From assembly GCA_949358305.1 (NCBI GenBank), contig OX442314.1:41362581-41426580 (forward strand): a stretch of DNA of 64,000 nucleotides, written 5' to 3'. Below are positions 1 to 9,990 of this stretch, in pieces. Numbering within the stretch: position 1 is the stretch's first letter; each line of letters begins with the position of its first letter. A model generated the notes under the pieces. The model did no database searches. It saw only the letters and a program-made list of their open reading frames with translations, and was not told the DNA's origin. The translations under genes were made by a program, and so were the position numbers. Source of the DNA: Strigamia acuminata. Taxonomy: Eukaryota; Arthropoda; Chilopoda; Geophilomorpha; Linotaeniidae.

Positions 1-1
1 T

Positions 2-322
2 ATGCCGCCGATGGTTGGAGAACGCCCGACGAACGTCGTGTTCCAGGGATTCGCGGATCCTCCACCAGTTTGCGGCAACAATGTAGTCACCGCCGAAGCA
101 ACGATCGAGACCGCGATGCAAATTGACGGCGCATCGAACGAGGAGTCGCACACGCCGCCACCACCACCGCCAGTCGTTCCCGAGCCCAAAGCTACCGCCG
201 TGAAAAAGAAGTCGAATAAGAAGTCACGCAAGAAGCTAGCAGAAGAATTCGTCGACGACAAAACTGAAGAAGAGCCAAAAACCGACGATACGCCACCCAC
301 ACCGGGGAAATCGCTGCAGTGA
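2..322 (+). CDS. C-terminal part of an unidentified protein (5' end outside window)
   Basis: An open frame of 106 codons runs from the window edge to a stop at 320-322. The frame is already open at base 2, so this is probably the last exon of a gene that starts upstream, not a complete protein. The translation has a proline run ([10 protein letters not shown]), a basic lysine/arginine stretch (KKKSNKKSRKK), then an acidic Glu/Asp-rich tail. That composition is typical of a disordered, possibly nuclear, tail, but no domain is recognisable. Base composition falls sharply to AT-rich right after the stop, which supports coding upstream and 3' UTR downstream. The product is not identified. Confidence 0.55.
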   Translation: MPPMVGERPTNVVFQGFADPPPVCGNNVVTAEATIETAMQIDGASNEESHTPPPPPPVVPEPKATAVKKKSNKKSRKKLAEEFVDDKTEEEPKTDDTPPTPGKSLQ

Positions 323-820
323 AGTTTTCGCCGCCGTTTTAAAGGAGATTTTGGCCAAGCCTGTTAAGACTTTTATAGTGCCAGAAATAATTTTTTTTTA
401 TTGTCAAAACAAGTTTTTTTTTATTATTAATTATTCCAAAGTGTTAAAATTAGCATACTTACCTTTTAATGTTAAATGGATTCAATAACTACAAATGTTA
501 GATTTTAAAGTTCAAAAAGTGTTTTTTATTCATATATATTTTTAAATTACAAGTGTTATTTTACATTTTTATTTTTCAATAGTGTTTAAATTGTACAAGT
601 TTTCCATCCTGGGGGTAAGTGTGTGTGTGTTCCTTTGTAGTGTTGTTATTTTCCCAAGTGCATTCCTACCGGTGATCTTCGTTCTAGCTGATGGCTCGTC
701 CGAAATATGGTCATCTGATAATCTGAAAAAAGAAAAGTAATGCGATGTGTTAACTTTCAACAACCACTTCAGTGATTGCGTTGTACCCCCTCGTACTTAC
801 CTTTTTCCAGGGGGGGGAAA
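323..820. other. AT-rich non-coding stretch (probable 3' UTR and intergenic)
   Basis: AT-rich sequence with long T runs follows the stop of the preceding gene. No open frame or RNA gene is convincing here. Part of it is presumably the 3' UTR of the upstream gene, but I see no clear polyadenylation signal close to the stop. Confidence 0.5.
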
Positions 821-1443
821 TGTGACCAGCTGCCCCTGCGCACGGGTCGCTGCACTGCAACGGCAATGCACTTGGCGCAGCTCCAGCGCCTCTCGTATCT
901 CGCGCAGCCTGTTGCGGTCCCCCGCAACCAGGTGGAGCTGCGGGCCTTTGGTCAAGCAGGATCGGGCCCCGGAAGTCGCCCTTCCGGAAGTGGTTGGTCC
1001 CCGTAGGGACAAGAGAGTTGTTGATCAACCAGCAAGGCGAACGGTCGTGTTGCGACCGCCTCCGAAACTGGCTATTGAGATAACCCAAACTATCGGCGTG
1101 GCGATGATATCGCCCGCCGGGACCTGAGCGTCCAGTTGCGCCACGTCCGCCGGACGTTAACCGTAACTTCGGCGGCGTGGCCCAAAACCGATTACCGACC
1201 TCGTGTGTCATGGCGGCCGATGGCCGCCGTGCCACGCGGTCTGATTAGGGACGGTTCGAAGGAACCGCCGCCTTGGGAAATACACTATGGGACACTACAA
1301 TCATACCCCTAGACATCCAATAAAGCCATAACTAAAACTATATTGTGTCTCCGTGTATTTCGTGGTTTGTTTTATCGTGTGTGTTGCGTCCAGCGCCTCC
1401 GTGGCTCTCCCCCGACCACGTGGCGTCCGTCCGAACACTCACA
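821..1443 (+). repeat. Solo-LTR-like block, family A copy 1
   Basis: A GC-rich block in AT-rich surroundings starts with TGTGACCAGCTG and ends near GAACACTCACA, giving TG...CA ends. Near its 3' end it has ACCCCTAGACATCCAATAAAG, an AATAAA signal, then GT-rich DNA and the end block TCCGTCCGAACACTC. The same order (CCCCTAGACA, AATAAAG, GTGT, CACTCA end) occurs at 22448-22991, and an inverted partial copy lies at 9806-9990. Three dispersed copies with an internal polyadenylation signal and TG/CA ends fit solo LTRs of one retrotransposon family. I could not find a convincing target-site duplication. Open frames inside it are high-GC shadows. Confidence 0.6.
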
Positions 1444-2047
1444 CACTTACGATATTTACTTGGTCAATGTTAGTTTTTGTTTTTAAAATGCTGCTGTTTG
1501 TTTATCGATATTGTCCTACCGTCTGCTAATAATGGAAGAAAAGTATTCACTTACGTTGGATGGATTAAGAATAATTTTGAGAAAACTACATGAATGAATA
1601 CACATTGACTTGGTAATGCTTTGGAATTGCCCTTCATGTTGAAATCCAGCCGTGATGCCAATTATAGAATTATCCATTTAGTATGAATCGAAGAACAAAG
1701 CATTCAAAAACTTAGTCTTGTTTCACAAATACATAATTTCCAAAGGAACCAACTAAGCTATTTCCCACATTTCGGGACTTTTTTAGCACTGGAATTATTT
1801 TGCTAATATAAAACAATTTTTTTTTTTTTAAATTATTGTTATTTCATTTATTTGGCAAATCCCTGAATCTGGAACTGCTCCAGTCCTGACCCTAGCCAAT
1901 AAAACAACTTTTAATGTACAAATGATTAGAATAAGGAAGAAACAAATTTGTCCTTGTTTGTCAAACTTCCCCAACATGAGGTGAATATGGCTTGTCATGG
2001 TTATTGCAGGTGCTCACAACGGTTTAACTGTAATTGATTGTCACACG
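1444..2047. other. Intergenic, no feature recognised
   Basis: AT-rich sequence between the LTR-like block and the 3' end of the ENPP gene. It includes the 3' UTR of the minus-strand ENPP gene at its right side. No coding or repeat structure was recognised. Confidence 0.4.
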
Positions 2048-4488
2048 CTATGTTTTCCACCACATTAAAGATACAGTAATGGATAATATGACAGACACTT
2101 CTTTTATAACATTACTTTCCATGGCTCCGTCAATATCATCTAATAAAACCGATCGGAAAGCAGTTAAACTTCCATTGGATGGTTTGGGTGGTATTTTGAG
2201 CAAATGGCACATCAACGAATACACATTGACGTTGTCGAAAGCTGGCAATTGCACATTTCTTTTAAAACCCGGTCCCGATGCTACAAACAGACCTCGCATA
2301 TTGACCACTTGATTATCATATCCGTGATCACCCGAAGTTTTATTGCTAAAATAACTGCCACCCTAAAAGAAACGAGGGAAAACGAGTTATTTTTTTTCTA
2401 TATGTACTTTGCCCAACCCTTCCTTGAAATTGTTCAGCCTAAAATAGTTGCTTCATCTTCACAAGTCTCGGTTCTCACAAATTTATCGGATTTCTTACCT
2501 TGGACACAAAATATCCCTCTTCAGGTATTGCGACGATTGGCAGTACCAGTCTATTGTTTCGGTAATGAAACCTCTCAGGGATGTCTTCCTTGCGATAAAT
2601 CTTGACATGCGCGTGTTTATTGTTCAACGCATTGAACACTTTGTCCTCTTTCCCTGGCTTTGGTAAGACAGAAGTCATTGCATCAGTCTACATTTAAATA
2701 AACAATCGTCAATTTTTTTTTCTTGGTACGTGGGGGACATGTTTTTTACTTGCAAGATCAAGACGTAGTCGTCAGGGTCCAAGTGTTTATTAAGAACGAG
2801 GGCATTTGGTTCGGATTTGACAATCGGTGACATTCCATGGTCGGTTGTCACGATGATGTTGATTTGGTCGAGCATTTTGGTCTTATTTAGACGCGCTAAC
2901 AAGTCGCCAACAATACCGTCCACATATTCGACCATTTTAGCAACTCGTTGAGACGCGGGCCCGTACCCATGTCCCACTTCATCGGGTTCGTCGAAAGAAA
3001 GAGCAACGAAGCTGAGGTTTCTGTCGACGAGCCACTCGATCGCGATGTCGACACGTTTTGAGAAATTCTGATTACGCTCGTATTTCTGGTAGAAATCCGC
3101 CATTACTCCATCGTACTCGACCTAAAGTGAGTTGTTTATTTAGGGAAATGATTTGAATTATATTAAGTCAGGAGTTACGTGTGAACCGGGCCAGAATAAG
3201 ACGCCAGTTTTCAGTCCGTATTGCTTGGCTGTGATCCAAATTGGTTCGGATGCATTCCACCATTCGGAAGGTGCGTGTAGAAAACGGAAGCTCTTGTTAG
3301 TTACAGGATCGTACATGTTGTTCTTGAGGATGCCGTGGCTTTCGGGAAACAAGCCTGAAAAAAGAGAATAAAGTTGTTATGTTACTAGGTAGTAGAGCGA
3401 AGCCATTTGTTGAAACTGACTGCTGACCGGTAACTAATGTTTGGTGATTGGGAGCTGTAAATGATGGGTATACGGGAATCATTCCTTCCGGTGCGCTTAC
3501 CCCATTTGCGGCCAACTTGTTTATGTTTGGCGCCTTGTATTTTGTCAGGTAATCGTACCTGATTGAAAGAAAGCAACGGAAATGAATATACAGGGTGGAA
3601 AAAAAGTCTGTTCCCCTCAAATATTTCCTCAGCAATTGCATCTAGGCCAACTTTGATGAAGCGATCATATAGGAAGTTGGGTGAGAGCAATCCAATGATG
3701 TCATCAAATTTGACCTTGACGGCCATTTTCAAGGATATTCACTTGCTAACTTCTAAACCAATCAGGTTAGAGCAAAAAAGTCAATTACAAAGTTGTAGAG
3801 CACCATCAAATTAGTACTATCCAACTTATCTTAGTGATCTTAAGTTAAATGTTTTTCTTTTAAAAAGGAGACAAATCAGCTGAAATAAAGCCAGCCATTG
3901 TGACAAAACTTAAATTTCTATCACAAAAATACTGAATTACTTAAATAAACGTATTCAAATGTGCATCATTATGCAAGTAAACAAGAAAAACCACTGCTTT
4001 TTTTTAATGCCTCAATAATTATTTTATCACAAGAATGAAAAATTTCACTTTGCTGATTTTTTTCTGATTTGTTTCCTTTTTAAAAAGAAAACATTTAACT
4101 TAAGATGACTAAGATAAATTGGATAGTACTAATTTGATGATGTTCTACAACTTTGTAATTGACTTTTTTGCTCTAACCTGATTGGTTTAGAAGTTAGCAA
4201 GTGAATAACCTTGAAAATGGCCTTCAAGGTCTAATTTGATGACGCCAATGGATTGCGCTCACCCAACTTCCTATACAATCGCTTCATCAAAGTTGGCCTA
4301 GATGCAATTGCTCAGGAAATATTTGCGGGGAACAGACTTTTCTTCCACCCTGTATATAGAAATGATGAAAAGTGCAATTTGGTTTTGATCTACCTGAATC
4401 CATCCAGAGATATCAGCAACAGTTTGTTTTCTGCTGTCGTGTAGAATAAAAGTAATAAAAACGTGTGGAAGAAGAAGAAATAATGCAT
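2048..4488 (-). CDS. Ectonucleotide pyrophosphatase/phosphodiesterase-like (ENPP), six exons
   Basis: Exons (minus strand) read 4488-4394, 3558-3428, 3354-3179, 3121-2750, 2657-2499 and 2362-2048. All have GT-AG junctions and consistent phases, giving 415 aa. The start at 4488 opens a hydrophobic leader (MHYFFFFHTF...), a signal peptide. Metal-site residues of the alkaline-phosphatase-type fold are all visible: D29 in SLDGFR, the nucleophile T66 in SFTAPNH, D181 and H185 in EPDEVGH, D228/H229 in TTDHGM, and H324 in GDHGYDN. The C-terminus (about 394-415) is hydrophobic and could be a membrane or GPI anchor. Family members are secreted or membrane ectoenzymes that cleave phosphodiester or pyrophosphate bonds in nucleotides or lipids; substrate here is unknown. 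Length fits the short ENPP4/5/6-like group. Intron 1 carries a fold-back MITE. A decayed inverted partial copy lies just upstream at 4873-5345. Confidence 0.88.
3591..4352. mobile_element. Fold-back MITE (family B, CAGGGTGGAAAA ends) inside ENPP intron 1
   Basis: The two halves are long inverted repeats of about 300 bp. The left arm begins TATA-CAGGGTGGAAAAAAAG and the right arm ends CTTCCACCCTG-TATA. Both arms share blocks such as GATCGCTTCATC and GAGCAATCCAATGATG with a few differences. The flanking TATA on both sides is the likely target duplication. No transposase is encoded, so it is non-autonomous. A single diverged arm is found at about 7410-7650. The element lies wholly in intron 1 of the ENPP gene and does not touch its splice sites. 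Confidence 0.75.
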
Positions 4489-4872
4489 GTTTATTTGGTT
4501 CTGCTGAGTGACAGGAAAAGAATTATTCATTTGTGTCCAAATACCGGCATTTCATTCAATTTCCTCGGTACTCTACCTTTTTTGTGAAAGGTTTGCCAAA
4601 TGGAATGAACTTTGCTTTACTTTTACAAGTGCCAGTTGTTGTGGTTTATATGTCTAAATCAAACGGGAAGTTTTTAGCAAATTACAATTCTCAGGAAATG
4701 CGGAAATCGCAGGTGCATGTTTGATGCATTTGGTTATTCTTACGTTTTCTTGTTTTCGGCCATAGAAATTAGTAATTGCAAAAAAAAAAAACTTTCCTTG
4801 GATACAGTGATTTTCCATTTGCCCACCAGAGGCATGAAAAACTGTTGAGATTGGATGACATCACAGATCCCA
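4489..4872. other. Short intergenic segment upstream of the ENPP gene
   Basis: This region between the ENPP start and the inverted ENPP fragment should contain the ENPP promoter on the minus strand. No clear TATA or initiator could be chosen. It is moderately AT-rich with no coding potential I can support. Confidence 0.35.
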
Positions 4873-5345
4873 CTCACCTTCCGAATGGTGGAATGCATCC
4901 GAACCAATTTGGATCACAGCCAAGCAATACGGACTTAAAACGGGCGTCTCATTCTGGCCCGGTTCACACGTAACTCCTGACTTATATAATTCAAATCATT
5001 TCCCCAAATAAACAACTCACTTTAGGTCGAGTACGATGGAGTAATGGCGGATTTCTACCAGGAATACGAGGGTAATCAGAATTTCTCAAAACGTGTCAAC
5101 ATCGCGATCGAGTGACTCGTCGACAGAAACCTCAGCTTCGTTGCTCTTCATTTCGAAGAACCCGATGAAATGGGACATATGTACGGGCCCCAGTCTCAAC
5201 GAGTTGCTAAAATGGTCGAATATGTGGACGGTGTTGTTGGCGACTTGTTAGCGCGTCTAAATAAGACCAAAATGCTCGACCAAATCAACATCATCGTGAC
5301 AACCGATCATGGAATGTCACCGACTGTAAAATCACAGATCCAAGC
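4873..5345 (+). pseudogene. Inverted partial duplicate of the ENPP gene, decayed
   Basis: The plus strand here matches part of ENPP exon 3 (CCGAATGGTGGAATGCATCC), the following intron with its splice sites, and about half of exon 4 (AACGAGTTGCTAAAATGG, TTGTGACAACCGATCATGG). Keeping the intron shows a DNA-level duplication rather than a retrocopy. It is broken: the Trp codon of IAIEWLVDR is TGA at 5113-5115, and homology stops shortly after the TTDHGM motif. The signal peptide exon and catalytic Thr exon are absent. It lies head-to-head with the parent gene. No functional protein is expected. Confidence 0.85.
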
Positions 5346-5531
5346 CGCCAGTTTTGTAGAAAACCTGTGTTCACACTTGGACAAATAAAGAAGAACTAGT
5401 CACTCCGCCATTTTGTTGTTTCAAACACCGTCATAGACAACTCGCCACCTGGTGGAAATATTTCGCACTATTCAGACAAACTTTAGACCTTGGACAAATA
5501 GTTTGTCCTTGGAGACAAACTAACGAGCAGC

Positions 5532-5775
5532 ATGGTTGGGACAAAGCACTGTGCAGTGTGTGCACATGGAAAATGCAATAGTGATAGTAGATACTATCAC
5601 AAATCACAAATAGTGATAGTAGATACTATCACAAATCACATATGAAAGATGTTAAAAGAACCAATTTTACAATAAAAAATGTGAATAGATCAACTTATAT
5701 TTGTTCTAAACATTTCTGTGGTGAGAAATGACCTACCAGCGAATTTCCAAACGCAATATCTGCAACAGCAAGTAA
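5532..5775 (+). pseudogene. THAP-domain exon, disrupted
   Basis: From an ATG at 5532 the frame reads MVGTKHCAVCAHGKCNSDSR, a THAP-type start with C-x2-C zinc ligands. It continues after a break with STYICSKHF (C-x2-H ligands) and PTSEFPNAISA, ending at a GTAAAG donor near 5776. THAP domains are zinc-dependent DNA-binding modules, often from P-element-like transposases. Two faults are visible. A 31-bp tandem duplication at about 5578-5639 shifts the frame, and a TGA follows SKHFCGEK. The middle of the normal domain is also missing. I therefore call it a pseudogene exon. Possible downstream exons lie at 6600-7870. Confidence 0.7.
5578..5639. repeat. 31-bp tandem duplication containing a palindrome
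   Basis: The unit with GTGATAGTAGATACTATCAC (8-bp arms around AGAT) plus AAATCAC occurs twice without mismatch. It lies inside the THAP exon and shifts its frame. Confidence 0.85.
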
Positions 5776-5804
5776 TGAACAGGTAAAGATATTCAAATAC
5801 TTCA

Positions 5805-5857
5805 AAATATAAAATAAAATAAAATAAAATAAAATAAAATAAAATACAAAATAAAAT
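5805..5857. repeat. (AAAAT)n microsatellite
   Basis: A run of about nine AAAAT/AAATA units interrupted once, in the intron after the THAP exon. Simple sequence only. Confidence 0.85.
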
Positions 5858-6036
5858 TGAACCTAACTCCCGATGCGGTCTCTCCCTCAGCTGCACGGAG
5901 ATGGGCGCCGGCTCCAACCCGTCCACGAAATGAACCTCGGACACCGACCACTGCCGGTCTGCACGCGGTCGCACGAGCAATGGTCGGCGGTGAGGTCCGC
6001 TAACGACAGCACGCGTTTTCTGTCCTCAAAACAAAT

Positions 6037-6493
6037 TATTAGTAAATAACGACCAAATATGGGCGACCTCCCAAAATTGCAATGTAATAAAATATTTTAA
6101 TTTAAAATAAAGTAATAAAATTTAATTTAAAATAATTTAATTTATCCAGAGGTGAGCAAGCTCCCAATAACTTCTTTTTATATGTTTTTAGCTTTTTAAA
6201 ACAGAAATCGGAAAAATAATTGAAAAAAAAAAACTGGAATTAATACTTTGTCGACCAGGTTGCTTTGTCGATAAAAGCAACCTGGTCAACAAGACTGCAT
6301 TGACAAGTCAGGGTCAACAAAGTAATATTCCACATGAGTTGTGGAATAGCTCGTTCCGGTTGGTTTTAATTTTAATTTCAATGTTTTTTTCAATTTTTTT
6401 TCCAACTTTTTTTTTTCAATTATTTTAAATTAAAATATTTTTTCACATTGCAATTTTGGAAGCTCGCATATTTGGTCACGATTTACTAGTAAT
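6037..6493. mobile_element. Fold-back MITE, family C
   Basis: The left end has TTAGTAAATAACGACCAAAT...CCAAAATTGCAATGT and the right end has its inverse (ACATTGCAATTTTGG...ATTTGGTCACGATTTACTAGTAAT), so the arms are about 70 bp. No coding capacity. It lies in the intron after the THAP exon. Confidence 0.7.
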
Positions 6494-6599
6494 GAGCTTC
6501 GTACATTTGGCACATCGCAATTAATCATTGCTAATAAACTGTTGTTGAATATTATTGTCACTCCATGATTGATATTGCTTTAACATATTTCTATTACAA

Positions 6600-7870
6600 T
6601 TCTTAGCAGAAAAAATTTGCAAATCCACGCAAAAGATTAAAAAGATGTTTGGAAACAACTTTTGAAAATGGAACAGAGGACATTGATGGTATACAAACTA
6701 TTATTATCAAAAATAAACTATTTCAATTCTAATTTCTTTCGTTTTGCAGTTGAGTTCAATGACCATCCAAAGCGGATGAAAACATATAGTCAAAATAAAT
6801 GTGATGATTCATTTGTTGATTTAGTAAATGAATGCAAATAAAATTGAAAATTTTCCAAGATACGGCGATTATCTGTTCAGGTCCCCAAAAAAGAAGTGAG
6901 TGTTGACTAAATTTTAACCTTTATACATTCACTCTTCAATGTTTTTTTTTTCAGTGCAAAAAATGATTTAACTCATTTCTTAGATTTTTGTTTACCTGAA
7001 CAAACTCGTAACATGTTAAAGGAAGGTTGGCACATTGGTTACCACACTGAGTCAATTCTCTCATGCATTTTCCGTAAAGAACAGTGTTTAAAGGATTTGC
7101 AAGTTGATTTAAATACGGGACTCTACAAACTTTATGTCGATGGAGTTCAAGTTTTGTGCGAAGAGAAGGACTCTTTTCCTTCTTATTTGGCCACAACAGA
7201 AGATATGTTCCTGCTTATGATAAAAATTAAGTCACTGGCAGTGTGCATGGGCATTGGTTTGGCTGCAATTCCAAAATTTGAATATTTGTCCACGGTTCAC
7301 ACTACCACAGGTTTTCTAAAACTCAAAACAAGATGGCGGACTTTTCTACAACTCAAGTTGAAGAAAAGTTTTCTTAAACTAGACGTTACAACTGCAAAAC
7401 ACGCCCCCATTGATAGTACTAATTTGATGGTGCTCTACCACTTTGTAATTGAAAATTTTTCTCTTATCTGATTGGTCTAAAAGTTAGCAAGTAAATGATC
7501 TTGAAAATGGTCTTCAAGGTCAAATTTGATGACATCATTGGATTGCTCTCACCCAACTTCCTATACGATCGCTTCATCAAAATTGGCCAAGATGCAATTG
7601 CTCACGAAATATTTAGGGGGGTTAAGACTTTTGGGACACCCTGTATATAACAACAAGTCTGACTTGTGAGTTTATGGCTTGTGACCATAGAAAGTAGCCA
7701 ATGGAACGAAGGAACTTGCACATGTCCCACTTTTTTTAAGACCTACATGTGTAAACACATTTTAGGTATAGCGATTGGCAAAGAATGTCTCTCCAGGTCA
7801 AAAAAGAAAACGTGGCAGGCCGTCTAAAGAAGGCACTGATGGCCCAATAATTTATTCTTCTGAGGTTTGT
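6600..7870 (+). pseudogene. Possible downstream exons of the broken THAP gene
   Basis: Several open stretches bounded by plausible acceptors or donors follow the THAP exon on the same strand. These are 6606-6689 (KKFANPRKRLKRCLETTFEN), 6750-6841, 6957-7300 (FLDFCLPEQTRNMLKEGWHI, then DGVQVLCEEKD) and about 7785-7864, which includes an AT-hook-like RKRGRPSKEG. No known domain beyond the AT-hook-like motif is recognised. A MITE arm has entered between them. The grouping with the THAP exon is inferred from order and strand only, and exon limits are approximate. Confidence 0.3.
7410..7650. mobile_element. Half copy of MITE family B
   Basis: This matches the right arm of the MITE in ENPP intron 1 (TAGTACTAATTTGATG, CACCCAACTTCCTATACGATC) and ends in the same CACCCTGTATATA terminus. 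The other arm is missing. Confidence 0.75.
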
Positions 7871-7879
7871 TTTGGGGGT

Positions 7880-8285
7880 TAAATGAGTTTTTTTTTCTTC
7901 TTTTTTTTTCGGGGGAAAGAAAAGCTTTTTCGGGGGGCAAAAGAAGTTTGTTTTGGGGGGAAAAGCAGTATTTTCGGTTTAGTTTTATTTGGGGGGAAAC
8001 TAGTTTTTTCGGGGGGGGGAAATGGATATTTCTGGGGGGCCATTAAATCATATCCCACAGTTTTAATTGATGTACTTGGAGTTTCAATAATTCTCTATTT
8101 GTTGTTTTCTCTACATGAATGCAAAATGCAACTACCGGTATATCAGAATTGCATTTGAATTTTTGTAATGCACTTTCCAATTTTATTTATTTACTTCTTT
8201 TTATTTATTTATTTTTTTCTTTCTCAGAGTAAATGAAACAACGCAAATCCCCTCCTTGATGACTTTACTACAACAACTGATATCT
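7880..8285. other. G-run-rich low-complexity DNA
   Basis: Repeated TTTTCGGGGGG-like runs between 7900 and 8035, then AT-rich sequence. The G-runs on one strand could form quadruplex-prone DNA. The open frame across it is low-complexity and not credible as a gene. Confidence 0.4.
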
Positions 8286-8289
8286 TTTT

Positions 8290-9370
8290 TTCAGTCACAG
8301 TGAGTTTCAACGGTTCTTCTAGGCCACCATACATACGATGAGGCTGAAAGATTCGTTCTATAGAGAACGGTTGGCCGTGATTTACGTCCTGAAACCCCGT
8401 AGCAGCGTTAATCCATTTGTTAGTTCTCAGACCACGCTGAGGAGTGGAAACGAGTTGGGTTTGTCGTGGTATTAGCGTTGTTTCAGCTTGAATTTTTCTT
8501 TGAATTTGGTTCTTTTTCTATTCAAGTTTAACTCGCAATTCCAGTGTTTTTATTATTTTTTAATTTCACACAAACTTCTTATTTTTTTCTCATCAACAAA
8601 CCGAGGTAAGTTTTTGCACCCATCAGCCGTAACCCTAAAAACTAAATTAATTATTGAATTATCATTTAAAATTTATTTTATTTCGTTTTGTATTTATTTC
8701 AGTATTTACGGCCATCTGACATGAAATGTTTAAATTCTTCTTTGAGATCGAAGCCTTCTGCAGCACTAACGACAACATTTGTCCTTGAGTTGAGTGACGT
8801 CATCGTGTTCGCGCTCATGAGAGGAAAAACTTGTTCCAGACTAATCTCCATTCACAAGTCGCATTTACGAAATTTATATGGTCACAGTCTTCTAGATGAG
8901 TGAAAATACGAATTTTATGCAAAATTGATATTGTAAGGGGGTGTAAAATCCAACTCTCTACCTCCAAGTGGTCACCCCTGGATAAACTGATGACTTGACA
9001 CGTCTCGGTGGAACCAGAAGAGAGCTCTGGTCATTTGAAAAGTCCTGTCACATATTTCAATGTTTTGTAAACCCAAATCCTTTTCTTTCATGAATGTGGC
9101 ATTTACATGTTCATTGTATTGTAAGCCTGCATTCCTTTCTTAAACAAATGTGGCATTTACATTTTTATTGTATTGTAAGCCCATATTCTTTTACGGATGA
9201 GTGTATTTGCAAGACTGCATTCTTAAGCGAATGTAACAGTTGCATTTTTTCAAGTTTTTAAATATTTATGCTGGTATTCTGTTTTTGCTGACTTTCCTAG
9301 AAGAAGACTGCATAAATTAACCCAGAGTAATCCTTTTATTTTGATGAATGTTGAGAAATATATATTTTTT
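8290..9370 (+). mobile_element. Repeat family D copy 1 (short internal minisatellite)
   Basis: A 5' block (AAGATTCGTTCTATAGAGAACG ... CCCCGTAG ... GTTAATCCAT) and a 3' block (GGGGGTGTAAAATCCAACTC, then GGAACCAGAAGAGAGCTCTGG) are shared in the same order and strand with 40075-41860. After the 3' block come two to three diverged units of an approximately 50-bp repeat (ATGTGGCATTTACAT...TGTATTGTAAGCC). The second copy has about a dozen units. Conserved core ends plus a variable internal tandem array resemble non-autonomous Helitron-like/Helentron elements, but I cannot show the diagnostic termini. Confidence 0.6.
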
Positions 9371-9805
9371 GTTATGGGAATTTTATATTGAATGGTCCAC
9401 ACTGTTGTGTAGTATTTGAATTTGCTTTCGCAGTTACTCGAAACAACAAAATGAAATTAACATTTCGAGAAAAAAAATTACAGTCTTAAAGTTTCCATCT
9501 TATGTCAAAAAGATTGTTTTGTTTAAAATTTACTATTTTATTCCTCTGATTTTACAAGTGAGTGAGATTTATTCTTATTGGTGTTTTTTTTTTTTTTTTT
9601 TGCATTTTGATCAATTTGGGTCAAAATTTTTGGTGATTTATTTTAGATTGTTTTATTTTTGGCTGTATATTTGTTGTCTGGTCAAACTTATGCAGGTGAA
9701 CAGCTTGTCAGCATGGCTATCATGTTAATGTCAAGTCGATAAGACATTTCAATCGTGTAAAAGTGCTAAAGATTTTTTATTTGACAATGAATTTAGAAAT
9801 AAAGC
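9371..9805. other. AT-rich, no feature recognised
   Basis: T-rich sequence with homopolymers; nothing supported. It contains only short low-complexity frames. Confidence 0.4.
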
Positions 9806-9990
9806 TGAGTGTTCGGACAGACGTCGCTTGGTCAGGGAACGACTACGTATCGCTGGATGCAACACACACTTAAAGGAAACAAACAAGACTTATTCTGTTT
9901 TAGGTTTATTATACTTTATTTGCAGGAGTTGGTGCCGTTAGAAATACGGTGGAACGTCGGTTAAGCGAACGACCGGTTACCGGTTACCGG
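9806..9990 (-). repeat. Partial inverted copy of LTR family A
   Basis: Read on the minus strand it has AATAAAG, then GTGTGTTGCATCCAGCGAT, then GACGTCTGTCCGAACACTCA. This matches the 3' part of the block ending at 1443 in the same order. The 5' two thirds are absent, so it is a truncated copy. Confidence 0.6.

Noticed and set aside
750-1235. Open frames within the first LTR-like block
   Set aside because: High GC lengthens frames on both strands, and no protein motif is seen; the block is better explained as an LTR.
7883-8158. Gly/Phe-rich frame over the G-runs
   Set aside because: Pure low complexity from TTTTCGGGGGG words; no conservation signal.
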